Assembly (NCBI GenBank): GCA_017631955.1
Contig: JAGBSJ010000040.1
Coordinates: 1 to 37,502, forward strand
Reading direction: 5' to 3'
DNA length: 37,502 nt
Source: Clostridia bacterium
Lineage (GTDB): Bacteria > Bacillota > Clostridia > Oscillospirales > Acutalibacteraceae
In this document: one piece after another, positions 1-8,941 of the stretch
Layout: each line of letters begins with the position of its first letter
How positions within the stretch are numbered: position 1 is the stretch's first letter
Translations under genes and position numbers: made by a program
Notes under the pieces: model-generated
Told to the model about the DNA's origin: nothing
The model's input: only the letters and a program-made list of their open reading frames with translations
The model's database searches: none

Positions 1-58
1 ATAAAAAATCCTATTAAGGAAATTATAGTACTGAATATAATACGCGGAGTGATATATA

Positions 59-763
59 TTGGATATAAAAAAAGAAATACGAAGTAAAAAACAAGTATTA
101 TGGCAGATAGTTGCAATTATTCTTGTAAACGTAATGGTAATTACCGCTATTGCATACACATATGGTGAAAGCACACAGACACTTTCTCAACTTGGCTCGC
201 GCGGACAAGAAGTTCGACAAATACAAAGCAAGTTGCGAGAGTTGGGATTATATTCTGGTTCTATTGACGGTGTTTATGGTACTGCAACACAAAAAGCAGT
301 GCGACAATTTCAGAAAAATTGCGGACTTACTGCAGATGGTATTGCAGGACGTAAAACATTATTATATTTAGGACTCGGTTCAGGCAGCAGTTCATCAACA
401 GGTGGTTACAGTTCAAGCGATGTGTATCTTCTTGCGCGAATTATTGGTGCGGAGGCACGAGGCGAAAGTTACACAGGACAAGTCGCAGTTGGTGCGGTAG
501 TGCTCAATCGTGTAAGGCATTCTTCCTTCCCCGATTCTATTGCGGGAGTCGTGTATCAGTCGGGTGCATTTTCGGCTGTGCGCGATAGTAACTGGAATGT
601 TCCACCTGATGACACTGCAAAAAAAGCTGCAAGAGATGCTATTAACGGTTGGGACCCCACAGGTGGCGCTATATACTATTATAATCCTGCAAAAACAAGT
701 AACCGTTGGATTAGAACAAGACCTGTTGTAACGACAATTGGTAGACATGTGTTTTGTAAGTAA
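59..763 (+). CDS. sleB: SleB-like spore cortex/cell wall hydrolase
   Basis: Secreted or membrane-anchored peptidoglycan hydrolase of the SleB/CwlJ (Hydrolase_2) family, 234 aa. Residues about 14-35 form one hydrophobic signal/anchor segment. Residues about 44-105 are a PG_binding_1 domain (LGSRGQEVRQIQSKLRELGL, then IDGVYGTATQKAVRQFQ). Residues about 123-234 are the catalytic domain, with the conserved ARIIGAEARGE segment that carries the likely catalytic Glu. The start is TTG at 59, preceded by a GGAG at 46-49 with good spacing. In spore formers this family degrades muramic-lactam-containing cortex during germination; that role is inferred here from family and from spoIIE and a SpoIIQ-like gene elsewhere in the window. 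Some Clostridia carry several paralogues used in vegetative growth, so the exact role is open. Confidence 0.85.
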   Translation: MDIKKEIRSKKQVLWQIVAIILVNVMVITAIAYTYGESTQTLSQLGSRGQEVRQIQSKLRELGLYSGSIDGVYGTATQKAVRQFQKNCGLTADGIAGRKTLLYLGLGSGSSSSTGGYSSSDVYLLARIIGAEARGESYTGQVAVGAVVLNRVRHSSFPDSIAGVVYQSGAFSAVRDSNWNVPPDDTAKKAARDAINGWDPTGGAIYYYNPAKTSNRWIRTRPVVTTIGRHVFCK

Positions 764-797
764 TGCAGAGTGCAAAATGCAAAGCGCAAAATGGCAT

Positions 798-835
798 AAA
801 CAAACCCCATTCTCGATTGAGAGTGGGGTTTGTTT
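798..835. terminator. Bidirectional intrinsic terminator between sleB-like gene and aroQ
   Basis: A 14-bp stem with one G-T wobble (caaaccccattctc / gagagtggggtttg) around a short loop, flanked by A-rich sequence on the left and T-rich on the right. It lies between two convergent genes, so it can end both the sleB-like transcript and the aromatic operon. Confidence 0.8.
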
Positions 836-836
836 A

Positions 837-1268
837 TTATCTGTATTTATTACAAAGATATTGCATTGCTAAATGATAGCCCTCTAGTCCTTTGCCAATT
901 ATATGTTCTTCGCAAGCCATACCTGCGTATGAAATTTGACGAAAATCTTCACGCTTGGTTACATCCGAAATATGAACTTCAACTGCGGGGATTGCCACAG
1001 ATTTAAGAGCATCTAAAATCGCAACACTTGTATGGGTATATGCAGCGGGATTAATTACTATTCCGTCAACTACTCCGTATGCCTGTTGGATTTTATCGAC
1101 TATATCGCCCTCATGATTTGATTGAAAACATTCAACTTCGCAATCAAGCTCATTTGCCCATTGTTCAATATCGCAAAGCAATGTTTCGTAATTCTGGCTA
1201 CCGTAAATGCCTGGCTCACGAATGCCTAACATATTTATATTTGGTCCGTTGATTACAAGAATTTTCAT
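837..1268 (-). CDS. aroQ: 3-dehydroquinate dehydratase, type II
   Basis: Type II dehydroquinase, 143 aa, the normal length. It dehydrates 3-dehydroquinate to 3-dehydroshikimate, step 3 of the shikimate pathway, in the cytoplasm. Visible motifs are INGPNINMLGIREPGIYG near the N-terminus (with the catalytic Tyr at the end), NHEGDIVDKIQ, INPAAYTHTSVAILDAL and EVHISDVTKREDFR. It is the last gene of the aromatic operon; its ATG overlaps the end of the aroE-aroK fusion by four bases, with AAGGAG upstream, so translational coupling is likely. The bidirectional terminator follows directly. Confidence 0.95.
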   Translation of the reverse strand: MKILVINGPNINMLGIREPGIYGSQNYETLLCDIEQWANELDCEVECFQSNHEGDIVDKIQQAYGVVDGIVINPAAYTHTSVAILDALKSVAIPAVEVHISDVTKREDFRQISYAGMACEEHIIGKGLEGYHLAMQYLCNKYR

Positions 1269-2488
1269 AAAGACACTATCTCCTTTATAATTCTGTTAGC
1301 TACTTCTTCTATTGTGCCGTTACCGTCAACCTCAACATCTGCAAACTGACGATAAAGTGGCATACGCTTTTCATAAAGTGCTTTTACTCCGTGCATTTGC
1401 GAAAGCGGTCTGCCGTTAGTCGGTAACAAATCTGCATCACGATTGATAAACACTATAATTCCGTTTTGCTTTAAGGAATTATAGTTTTCAGGTCGTGTTA
1501 CAACTCCCCCACCTGTTGCAATTATCTGACTTTTTTCTTTACCTGCAATATTAACTGCAACATTTTCACACCAACGGAAATAATCTTCACCTTTTTCTGC
1601 GAAAATTTGTGGTATTGGCATATTTTCAGTATCCACTATCATTTCATCAGTATCAATAAGGTCTTTTTTCAACAACTCGCTGAGTCGTTTACCTATTGTG
1701 GATTTACCACAACCCGCCATACCGATAAGAACAATATTGCACATTTGCAAAATAAGCGAGCGTTCAATCTGCACACACACTTCAAGTTCTGTAGTTGTAT
1801 CAAAGAAAATCTCGTGTGCCTTTTTAGCTTGGGCAACAAGCATTGAAAGACCCGCTGAAGATGGAATTTCTCTCTGCTCGGCATCTAAAATCAATCTTGT
1901 TTTAAGCGGATTGTACACTACATCAAGCACGCCTGAAAGCTTCCCGAATCGGTCAAGGTCAACAAGTGTATTAAGATTATCAGGATACATTCCCACAGGA
2001 GTAGTATTTACAATAATCTCTGCATCTGTATGTTTTATATACATATTAACATAGTTGTCGATACCATTTCTCGACACAACTATAATTTCACTTGCTTCCA
2101 TATCGCGAAGTACTGCTTGGACTGTTGCAGATGCGCCACCACTACCCAACACAAGTGCTTTTTTACCTTTAATGCTGATTCCTGACTTTTCAACCATATA
2201 CTTAAAACCGAAATAGTCAGTATTATATCCGCAAAGTTTACCGTCTTTTATTTTTATAGTATTGACCGCGCCTATTTTTTCTGCTTCAGGAGAAATCTCA
2301 TCAAGATAAGGAATAACCGCTTTTTTATATGGTATTGTCACATTTATGCCTTTGAAATTGTGTTCTTTCATAAATGCGTCAAGATTTTCAGGTGCAACTT
2401 CAAAAAGACTGTAATCCTTGTTGCCTAATGCACTATGGATTTGTGGGGAGAAACTGTGAGGTAAATGCTCGCCTAAAAGTCCGTACAT
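1265..2488 (-). CDS. aroE-aroK: Shikimate dehydrogenase - shikimate kinase fusion
   Basis: One 407-aa polypeptide carrying two consecutive shikimate enzymes. Residues 1 to about 245 are AroE: PHSFSPQIHSAL (substrate Ser pair), NVTIPYKK with the catalytic Lys, GYNTDYFGF, the NADP-binding LGSGGAS and VNTTPVGMYP. Residues about 249-407 are AroK: Walker A GMAGCGKST, DTDEMI, YFRWCE, ATGGGV and the GRPLSQ lid. All key residues of both halves are present, so both activities are expected (3-dehydroshikimate to shikimate to shikimate 3-phosphate). The AroE half is a little shorter than free-standing AroE and there is almost no linker. It starts right after pheA with GGAGGT upstream. Confidence 0.93.
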   Translation of the reverse strand: MYGLLGEHLPHSFSPQIHSALGNKDYSLFEVAPENLDAFMKEHNFKGINVTIPYKKAVIPYLDEISPEAEKIGAVNTIKIKDGKLCGYNTDYFGFKYMVEKSGISIKGKKALVLGSGGASATVQAVLRDMEASEIIVVSRNGIDNYVNMYIKHTDAEIIVNTTPVGMYPDNLNTLVDLDRFGKLSGVLDVVYNPLKTRLILDAEQREIPSSAGLSMLVAQAKKAHEIFFDTTTELEVCVQIERSLILQMCNIVLIGMAGCGKSTIGKRLSELLKKDLIDTDEMIVDTENMPIPQIFAEKGEDYFRWCENVAVNIAGKEKSQIIATGGGVVTRPENYNSLKQNGIIVFINRDADLLPTNGRPLSQMHGVKALYEKRMPLYRQFADVEVDGNGTIEEVANRIIKEIVSL

Positions 2489-2490
2489 TA

Positions 2491-3636
2491 TTACATTACC
2501 TCCGAATAGCTACCTAAATAGTGAAAATATTCGCACTCATCTTTTAACTGTTCAAGAATTTCATAGAATGCATTGTCATAAACCGAAACCGACATATCAA
2601 AATAAAACATAAATCCAAAGTCTTTATTCTGTATAGGTCTGCTTTCAATTTTTTGAACATTAATTCCCAATGCATAAAATCTTGCAAGAGTATGATAAAG
2701 CGAACCAGGGTGATGTGGCAAAGTAAGCACAAAACTTGTTTTGTCGGCACCGGGATAAATTTCTAAATCCTTTGAAATGCAGATAAAACGAGTATAGTTG
2801 TTATCTTTATTTTGCACGCTGTCAGAAATAAGTGTCATTCCATATAAATCACGACAATTTTCGGATGAGATAGCCGCAACATCTGTGCGACCACTTTCCA
2901 TAACCATTTTTGCCGCAACTGCAGTATTTTCGCAAACAGTAACTTTAATATTACTATGTTTGCGCAAAAACTCACTGCATTGATTAATTGCTTGTTCGTG
3001 AGAATAAATTTCTTTAATGCCGTCAAGAGTTGCACCTTTGTTACCCAAAAGGCAATGGTTGATTTTAAGACGAAAGCTCTTAACTACATAGAAATTATGC
3101 TCTGCCATTAAATCATAAACGCCGTTAACACTACCTGCGGTACTATTTTCAATCGGCAATACGCCGTATTTACAAAGTCCTTTTTCAACTGCATTTACAA
3201 CATCGTACCAAGTTTTGAAATATGATACAGTTGGGTATTTAAAAAGTTTTTCACAAGCAAGCCCTGAGTACGCGCCTTCAACGCCTTGGCACGCAACCAT
3301 TGCTTTTTGTGGGAACAATTTCTGTGTATTTTCAACTGCATACTTAATCTTTTCAGTCAGTTCACTATCTGTATTAAGATAGCGGTGTTGATATGAACGA
3401 GAAACACTCATAATTGTATCGTATAGCACGCGAGAGTAAACCTCTAAATCTTCACCCGCCATATTACTGATACGGTCAAGAAGTTCGCGTTCGCGCTTTG
3501 CATCAAGTACTGGAAGATTGTTTTCTTTCTTATACTGTGCAACTGACAAAGCTGTTTCCATACGCTCTTTCCAAAGGTCTATTATCTGATTGTCTATGTT
3601 ATTTATTTTTTCACGGATTATTGAAAGGTCTTCCAT
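2491..3636 (-). CDS. pheA: Chorismate mutase / prephenate dehydratase (P-protein)
   Basis: Bifunctional P-protein, 381 aa, converting chorismate to prephenate and then to phenylpyruvate for Phe synthesis. Residues 1 to about 88 are an AroQ-type chorismate mutase (IREKINNIDNQIIDLW, AQYKKENN). Residues about 112-290 are prephenate dehydratase, with GVEGAYSG, ENSTAGSVNGVYDLM and the NYTRF motif holding the catalytic Thr. The C-terminal 85 residues are an ACT domain with the Phe-binding ESRP motif, so allosteric Phe inhibition is expected. AAGGTGA precedes the ATG. This is the Phe branch of the operon, lying between aroC and the aroE-aroK fusion. Confidence 0.95.
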   Translation of the reverse strand: MEDLSIIREKINNIDNQIIDLWKERMETALSVAQYKKENNLPVLDAKRERELLDRISNMAGEDLEVYSRVLYDTIMSVSRSYQHRYLNTDSELTEKIKYAVENTQKLFPQKAMVACQGVEGAYSGLACEKLFKYPTVSYFKTWYDVVNAVEKGLCKYGVLPIENSTAGSVNGVYDLMAEHNFYVVKSFRLKINHCLLGNKGATLDGIKEIYSHEQAINQCSEFLRKHSNIKVTVCENTAVAAKMVMESGRTDVAAISSENCRDLYGMTLISDSVQNKDNNYTRFICISKDLEIYPGADKTSFVLTLPHHPGSLYHTLARFYALGINVQKIESRPIQNKDFGFMFYFDMSVSVYDNAFYEILEQLKDECEYFHYLGSYSEVM

Positions 3637-3645
3637 AATATCACC

Positions 3646-4710
3646 TTATAAAATTATGTCTAATATCGTAAACGCAGTTACTGCCTCAACTACTGGTACT
3701 GCGCGTTGAACGATGCAAGGGTCGTGTCTGCCTTGAATCTGCAATTTTTGTTCAGTTTTGTTTGCAATACTTACGCTATTCTGCTCTTTATAAATTGATG
3801 GAGTTGGCTTAATTGCGGTGCGGAAAACGATTGGCATGCCGTTTGTAATTCCGCCATTAATTCCACCTGCATTGTTAGTTGCGGTTTTGATTTCGCCATT
3901 AACTATGCAAAAATCATCATTGTTTTCACTACCGTAAAGGTCAGTAGCCAAAAAACCGTTGCCAAACTCAATACCCTTGATTGCAGGAATCCCAAAAATA
4001 TTTTTAGCAAGCATATTTTCAATGCCGTCAAACATAGGGTCGCCAACCCCCGCTTTAATACCTGTAACCGCACATTCAATTACACCGCCAACAGAGTCGC
4101 CCATTTCCCTTGCTTTTTCGATTTCTGCAACCATAAGTTTGCCTTTTTCATCGTCAATTACAGGAAAGTCTTTTTCTGCAGTATTCCATTTACCTATATT
4201 AACGAAATCAATTTTAGCGTCTTGCACATTTTTAACCTTTTGAATATGTGCTTGAATTTCTATGCCCATTTCTTCTAAAATCTGCATACATACTGCACCT
4301 GCAAAACAAAGTGGTGCAGTAAGACGACCTGAGAAATGACCGCCGCCTGACACATCATTAAATCCGTTGTAGCGAATATTACCGCTGAAATCCGCGTGAG
4401 ATGGTCGAGGTGTGTCCATAATATTATTATAGTCCGCTGAATGCTGATTTGTATTTTTTATTACTGCACAAAGGGGTGCGCCACAAGTTACATTGTTTAC
4501 TAGTCCTGAAATAATCTCAGGTGTATCGGCTTCTTTTCTTTGTGTGGAAAGGGAATTTTGACCTGGTGCACGACGAGTCATAAACGCCTTAACTTTTTCC
4601 ATATCTATTTTTTTGCCTGCAGGAAGTCCATCAATCACAACTCCTATACCATTAGAATGTGATTGACCGAAAACTGATATTTTAATTTTATTTCCCGTCA
4701 TTGATGACAT
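3646..4710 (-). CDS. aroC: Chorismate synthase
   Basis: Chorismate synthase, about 354 aa, making chorismate from EPSP with reduced FMN; last step of the common pathway. Motifs seen are FGQSHSNGIGVVIDGLPAG, RRAPGQNSLSTQRKE, RPSHADFSGNIRYNGFND and GGGHFSGRLTAP. The ATG at 4710 was chosen because GGAGGG lies seven bases upstream; an in-frame ATG at 4716 is too close to that site. The gene overlaps the end of aroA by about 20 bases, which suggests coupling. No flavin reductase gene is seen nearby. Confidence 0.94.
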   Translation of the reverse strand: MSSMTGNKIKISVFGQSHSNGIGVVIDGLPAGKKIDMEKVKAFMTRRAPGQNSLSTQRKEADTPEIISGLVNNVTCGAPLCAVIKNTNQHSADYNNIMDTPRPSHADFSGNIRYNGFNDVSGGGHFSGRLTAPLCFAGAVCMQILEEMGIEIQAHIQKVKNVQDAKIDFVNIGKWNTAEKDFPVIDDEKGKLMVAEIEKAREMGDSVGGVIECAVTGIKAGVGDPMFDGIENMLAKNIFGIPAIKGIEFGNGFLATDLYGSENNDDFCIVNGEIKTATNNAGGINGGITNGMPIVFRTAIKPTPSIYKEQNSVSIANKTEQKLQIQGRHDPCIVQRAVPVVEAVTAFTILDIIL

Positions 4711-5962
4711 TTGCATTCCCTCCTAAACTGTTAAAATCGTTAAAGAAATGTGGGTATGATTTTTCAACCGCTTTATAATCTGTAATATCAACAGGTAATG
4801 AACATTCACTACTTAAAATTGCCGCTGACATTACAATTCGGTGGTCGTTATAACCCTCAACTACTCTGCCTATTAACTCGTTATCACTCCAGATAACAAG
4901 TCCATCATCAGTTTCACTTACCGCCGCACCGACTGTATCAAGCATTTGAAAAACTGATTGAATTCGGTCACTTTCTTTTATGCGAAGTCGACCTGCATTT
5001 ATAATATGAGTTGCACCTTTTTCGCAACAAGCCGCGAGCACTGAAATTATAGGCACTAAATCGGGAATATCGCCCGCGTCGACTATTGTGCCGAAAAGGC
5101 GATTTTTCTTAACTGTAATTTCTGTACCATCAATTGTTACATCTGCACCCATTCGGCGAAGAATTTCAAGAATTTTCTTGTCACCTTGTGGTGAATTTAT
5201 ATCAAGTCCTGTTACTGTAATGCCATCTTTTGAAAGTGCGCCTGCACAAAGAAAAAATGCACCATTTGACCAGTCACCATCAACGGTGATTTCTGTTGGA
5301 GAAATATATTTCTGATTACCTTTAATTATGTAAAGGTTTTCTTCTTCTACAATTTCAATACCAAACTTTTTAAGTGCAGAAATTGTAATATTAAGATACG
5401 AGCGTGACTCAACAGGCGGAATAAGTTTTATTTTACTATCACCATTAAGAATTGGAAGTGCAAAAAGAAGTCCTGTAATAAACTGTGAGCTTATATTCCC
5501 CGCAATTTCATACTCCCCTGCCTGTAAATTCCCTGTAAGATGAAGTGGAAAATCACTGCCCGTATGGAATGTTACACCTTTTTTCTCCATTTCTTCTTTT
5601 AACGGAGAAATTGGTCTTTCGGGTAATCTACCTTGCCCTTTGAATGTAGCATCAATGCCTAACGAAGATACTACAGGCAATAAAAATCTTAAGGTTGAGC
5701 CGCTTTCAATACAATTAAGTGTTGCCTTTTTATTAAATGGTTGTGGGGCAACAGTAATTGCACCGTTACCCACAGTAATATCTGCACCCATACTTTTAAG
5801 ACACTCTGCAGTTGCCACAATATCTTTTGACAAACAGTTACAGTTGATTTTTGTAGGTTTGTCAGAGAGGGCAGCACAGATAAGCAGTCGGTGTGCATCT
5901 GATTTTGATGAAATTGCATTTATTCGTCCAGAAAGTTTAGACGGAGTACATCTCATTTCCAT
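4688..5962 (-). CDS. aroA: EPSP synthase (3-phosphoshikimate 1-carboxyvinyltransferase)
   Basis: EPSP synthase, 424 aa, joining PEP to shikimate 3-phosphate. Motifs: SKSDAHRLLICAAL with the N-terminal catalytic Lys, ESGSTLRFLLPV (the PEP-site loop), GRLPERPISPL, DIPDLVPIISVLAA, RLRIKESDRI and GYNDHRIVMSAA. Both inside-out alpha/beta domains are complete. The ATG follows the aroB stop by one base; a second in-frame ATG lies six bases further on, so the exact start is uncertain by two residues. Confidence 0.94.
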   Translation of the reverse strand: MEMRCTPSKLSGRINAISSKSDAHRLLICAALSDKPTKINCNCLSKDIVATAECLKSMGADITVGNGAITVAPQPFNKKATLNCIESGSTLRFLLPVVSSLGIDATFKGQGRLPERPISPLKEEMEKKGVTFHTGSDFPLHLTGNLQAGEYEIAGNISSQFITGLLFALPILNGDSKIKLIPPVESRSYLNITISALKKFGIEIVEEENLYIIKGNQKYISPTEITVDGDWSNGAFFLCAGALSKDGITVTGLDINSPQGDKKILEILRRMGADVTIDGTEITVKKNRLFGTIVDAGDIPDLVPIISVLAACCEKGATHIINAGRLRIKESDRIQSVFQMLDTVGAAVSETDDGLVIWSDNELIGRVVEGYNDHRIVMSAAILSSECSLPVDITDYKAVEKSYPHFFNDFNSLGGNANVINDGK

Positions 5963-7018
5963 TTAATTCATGCCTTTTTCAATAAAATTCAATAAATCCT
6001 CAACAGGAAGTTTCATAATTTTGCAAAGTCCATATTTTTCAGGGACTATAAGTGCTATAGTGTCAAGCGTTCTCTTTTTATCCGAAAGTGAAACCTTATA
6101 TAATTCTTCTGGGGTAAAATCGCAACTTGTTGGCAAGTTATTTGCTTTAAGAATAGGTAAAAGTACATCACTGTAATCTTTGTCGGACATACCGATTTCA
6201 TAAGCACCTTTTGTTGCAATAACCATACCAATTGCAACCGCGTTACCGTGGGAAATTGTAAGATTACTGCATTTTTCAATAGCGTGGCCAATTGTATGAC
6301 CAAAATTGAGAAGCTTTCTTTCGCCTTTTTCAAATTCGTCGTGGTCAACAACATCTCGCTTAATCTCAACACAACGCTTGATTACATATTCTATATTTTC
6401 TTTTATACTGTTATTGCTTAAATATGTAAGGAATTCACCATCTAAAATCATACCGTATTTAACAATTTCGGCACAACCCTCATTAAAAGTTTCGGGTGGC
6501 AAAGTATTAAGCGTTTCGCAATCTGCATAAACTGCGATTGGCTGATAAAATGCACCACAAAGATTTTTGCCGGCATTTAAGTTGATTGCAGTTTTACCGC
6601 CAACAGACGAGTCAACCATTGAAAGCACAGTTGTAGGAATCTGCACAAAATCCACACCACGAAGATAGGTGCTTGCCACAAATCCAGTAAGGTCACCTGT
6701 TACGCCACCACCAAGAGCTACAAAAAGGTCTGTTCTTGTAATACTATTTTCTGCACAGAATTCTTGCATTTTACCGAAATTTTCAAGTGATTTCGCGTTC
6801 TCACCGTGTGAGAATACAAATTCACAAACTGAATAACCTGCCCCAGTCAAACTGTTTTTTACCCTTTCACCATAGAGTGCATAAACTGTGTCATCAGACA
6901 CAAGTACTACTCGGCAAGCTTTTTTGATTTCACTAATTTTCTCGCCTATTGTATCAAGAAACCCCGTACCGATATGCACAATGTATTCTTTTGATGCGGA
7001 TACTTTAACTGTTTCCAT
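5963..7018 (-). CDS. aroB: 3-dehydroquinate synthase
   Basis: NAD- and metal-dependent cyclase turning DAHP into 3-dehydroquinate, step 2 of the pathway, about 351 aa. Motifs: LGGGVTGDLTGFVASTYLRG, PTTVLSMVDSSVGGKTAIN, NEGCAEIVKYGMI and LLNFGHTIGHAIE, which contain the metal-binding Glu and His residues. The ATG at 7018 is preferred over an upstream GTG at 7027 because GGGTGA lies just before it; that same GGGTGA contains the tyrA stop, so the genes are coupled. Confidence 0.94.
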   Translation of the reverse strand: METVKVSASKEYIVHIGTGFLDTIGEKISEIKKACRVVLVSDDTVYALYGERVKNSLTGAGYSVCEFVFSHGENAKSLENFGKMQEFCAENSITRTDLFVALGGGVTGDLTGFVASTYLRGVDFVQIPTTVLSMVDSSVGGKTAINLNAGKNLCGAFYQPIAVYADCETLNTLPPETFNEGCAEIVKYGMILDGEFLTYLSNNSIKENIEYVIKRCVEIKRDVVDHDEFEKGERKLLNFGHTIGHAIEKCSNLTISHGNAVAIGMVIATKGAYEIGMSDKDYSDVLLPILKANNLPTSCDFTPEELYKVSLSDKKRTLDTIALIVPEKYGLCKIMKLPVEDLLNFIEKGMN

Positions 7019-7023
7019 GTTTG

Positions 7024-7857
7024 TCACCCATCAATCTGTTCTTTTAATAGTTTTCCATCGCGAAGAAGTTCTTCTAATCTTTCGCGGTCATTGTTTTCCA
7101 TTGCCTCTTTATATTGTACCAAATTATTCACTATGGAGTCAATTTCATTTATAAGATTATCACGGTTTTCTAAAAATAATTCTGACCACATATTTTCATT
7201 AAGATATGCAACTCTTGTCAAATCTTTGTAACTGCCTGCCGAAAAACCCTTATGAATAAGAGCATTGGGACTTTTCACATAAGCGTTTGACACTATGTGA
7301 GCAAGCTGAGATGTGAAAGCGATTATCTTATCGTGTTTGTCAGGAGTTGACATCTGAATATTTGTAAATCCAATTTTAAGGAATAATTCTTTAATGGTAT
7401 TAATATAACCCCACGGTGTATCTTCATAAGGAGTAAGAATCATTGATGAATTGTTGAAGATTTTAGCCGTTGAGTGTTCAAATCCGGACAAGTGCAAACC
7501 CGCCATTGGATGCGCACCAATAAACACAAAATCATTCTCTTTTGCAGTTTCATAAAGGGCATCACAGACATAGCGTTTTACACCACTTATGTCCATAACG
7601 ATTGCACCTTTTTTGAAATTGTTTGCATTTTCTTTAATATAATCAATAGTAGCTTCAGGGTAAAGAGAAACAATAACCAAATCGCACTCTTTTAAATCCT
7701 CTTTTGTAAGTTCTTTTTCGATTGCACCTACAAAAAGTGCTTTTTGTACTGCTTCGGGGCTCCTATTTGTTCCCCACACAGTATGCTCTGTGCCAAAACT
7801 AATTGCCTTAGCAAGTGAGCCACCCATAAGACCTAAACCAATAATTCCGATTTTCAT
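7024..7857 (-). CDS. tyrA: Prephenate dehydrogenase
   Basis: Prephenate dehydrogenase for Tyr synthesis, 277 aa. The N-terminus is a Rossmann fold with GIIGLGLMGGSLAKA. Residues about 115-120 (GAHPMAG) and the TSQLAHIVSNA segment, with its conserved His, form the prephenate site. There is no C-terminal ACT domain and no fused chorismate mutase, so the chorismate mutase of PheA must supply prephenate. The ATG follows the aroF stop by one base and has only a weak, distant ribosome site, which points to translational coupling. Confidence 0.92.
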   Translation of the reverse strand: MKIGIIGLGLMGGSLAKAISFGTEHTVWGTNRSPEAVQKALFVGAIEKELTKEDLKECDLVIVSLYPEATIDYIKENANNFKKGAIVMDISGVKRYVCDALYETAKENDFVFIGAHPMAGLHLSGFEHSTAKIFNNSSMILTPYEDTPWGYINTIKELFLKIGFTNIQMSTPDKHDKIIAFTSQLAHIVSNAYVKSPNALIHKGFSAGSYKDLTRVAYLNENMWSELFLENRDNLINEIDSIVNNLVQYKEAMENNDRERLEELLRDGKLLKEQIDG

Positions 7858-7858
7858 T

Positions 7859-8860
7859 TTATTTCACTGCTTCCAATACTTTATTTACTGAATTCACAAC
7901 ATCTGTGAATTGTGGAGGTGTAAGTGCCTGTGGACCATCGCAAAGTGCTTTTGCAGGGTCGTTATGTACTTCAATCATAAGACCATCTGCACCACAAGCG
8001 GCCGCTGCCAACGACATTGGTTTTACAAATCTTGCAATACCTGACGCGTGTGATGGGTCAATAACAACAGGTAAGTGTGATTTTTCTTTAAGCATTGGAA
8101 CTGCTGACAAATCAAGAGTGTTTCGAGTAGCAGTTTCAAATGTACGAATACCACGCTCACAAAGAATAACTTTTTCATTACCGCCTGCCATAATATACTC
8201 TGCACTCATAAGCAATTCTTGGAATGTGCTTGAAAGGCCACGCTTTAAGAAAATTGGTTTATCAAGATGACCAAGCTCTTTCAAAAGTTCAAAGTTCTGC
8301 ATATTACGAGCGCCAACTTGAATAATATCAACATTCTCGAAAAGCGGAATATGAGATGCATCCATAATTTCGGTTACGATTGGCATTCCTGTTTCTTTTT
8401 TTGCTTCAAGCATTAATTCAAGACCTTCGCCACGCATACCTTGGAAAGCGTATGGAGAAGTACGGGGCTTGAATGCACCACCACGAAGGAAGTTTGCACC
8501 TGCTGCTTTAACATCTTTTGCAATACTTAAAATCTGTTCTCTTGATTCGATTGAGCAAGGACCTGCAAAAAATTGGAAATTGCCACCACCGATTTTATAA
8601 CCTTCAACATCAATAACTGTATCATCCGGGTGGAATTTTCTATTTGCACATTTGTATGGCTCTGAAATTCGTCTTACATCTTCAACAATGTCAAGACTTT
8701 GAATTAAATCAATATCAACTCGGCTTGTGTCACCGATAAGACCAAGAATTGTTTGGTATTCACCCACAACCTCATTAATAACGAGCTTTTGCTCGTGCAA
8801 CCAATTAGTTAAATTTTCGACTTTTTTAGGGTCAACCTGATTTTTAAGAATAACAACCAT
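7859..8860 (-). CDS. aroF: DAHP synthase, type I-beta with N-terminal ferredoxin-like domain
   Basis: 3-deoxy-7-phosphoheptulonate synthase, 333 aa, the committing step from PEP and erythrose 4-phosphate. Residues 1 to about 75 are the small ferredoxin-like domain that gives feedback control (Tyr/Phe) in the Thermotoga-type enzyme. The catalytic barrel follows: FFAGPCSIESREQ, GGAFKPRTSPYAFQG, QVGARNMQNFELL, FLKRGLSS and VIDPSHASG. It is the first enzyme gene of the aromatic operon, sits directly behind the attenuator terminator, and has a strong AAGGAGT ribosome site. Control is therefore probably double: attenuation of transcription and feedback on the enzyme. Confidence 0.95.
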   Translation of the reverse strand: MVVILKNQVDPKKVENLTNWLHEQKLVINEVVGEYQTILGLIGDTSRVDIDLIQSLDIVEDVRRISEPYKCANRKFHPDDTVIDVEGYKIGGGNFQFFAGPCSIESREQILSIAKDVKAAGANFLRGGAFKPRTSPYAFQGMRGEGLELMLEAKKETGMPIVTEIMDASHIPLFENVDIIQVGARNMQNFELLKELGHLDKPIFLKRGLSSTFQELLMSAEYIMAGGNEKVILCERGIRTFETATRNTLDLSAVPMLKEKSHLPVVIDPSHASGIARFVKPMSLAAAACGADGLMIEVHNDPAKALCDGPQALTPPQFTDVVNSVNKVLEAVK

Positions 8861-8885
8861 TTTTTCTTACTCCTTTAACAAAAAA

Positions 8886-8915
8886 ATCTCACGGTGTACT
8901 GTTTCACCGTGAGAT
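8886..8915 (-). terminator. Attenuator terminator hairpin upstream of DAHP synthase
   Basis: On the minus strand an 11-bp perfect stem (atctcacggtg / caccgtgagat, arms 8905-8915 and 8886-8896) with an 8-base loop is followed by seven T residues and then the aroF ribosome site. It lies inside the transcribed leader, between the leader peptide and the first enzyme gene. The upstream arm can instead pair with 8953-8962, see the attenuator entry. Confidence 0.88.
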
Positions 8916-8941
8916 AAAAATTACTATAATTTCAGCAATCC

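Noticed and set aside
413-775. A 120-aa minus-strand ORF opposite the sleB-like gene
   Set aside because: It is a shadow of the real gene, Cys/Ser-rich in the way of reverse frames, and has no ribosome site.
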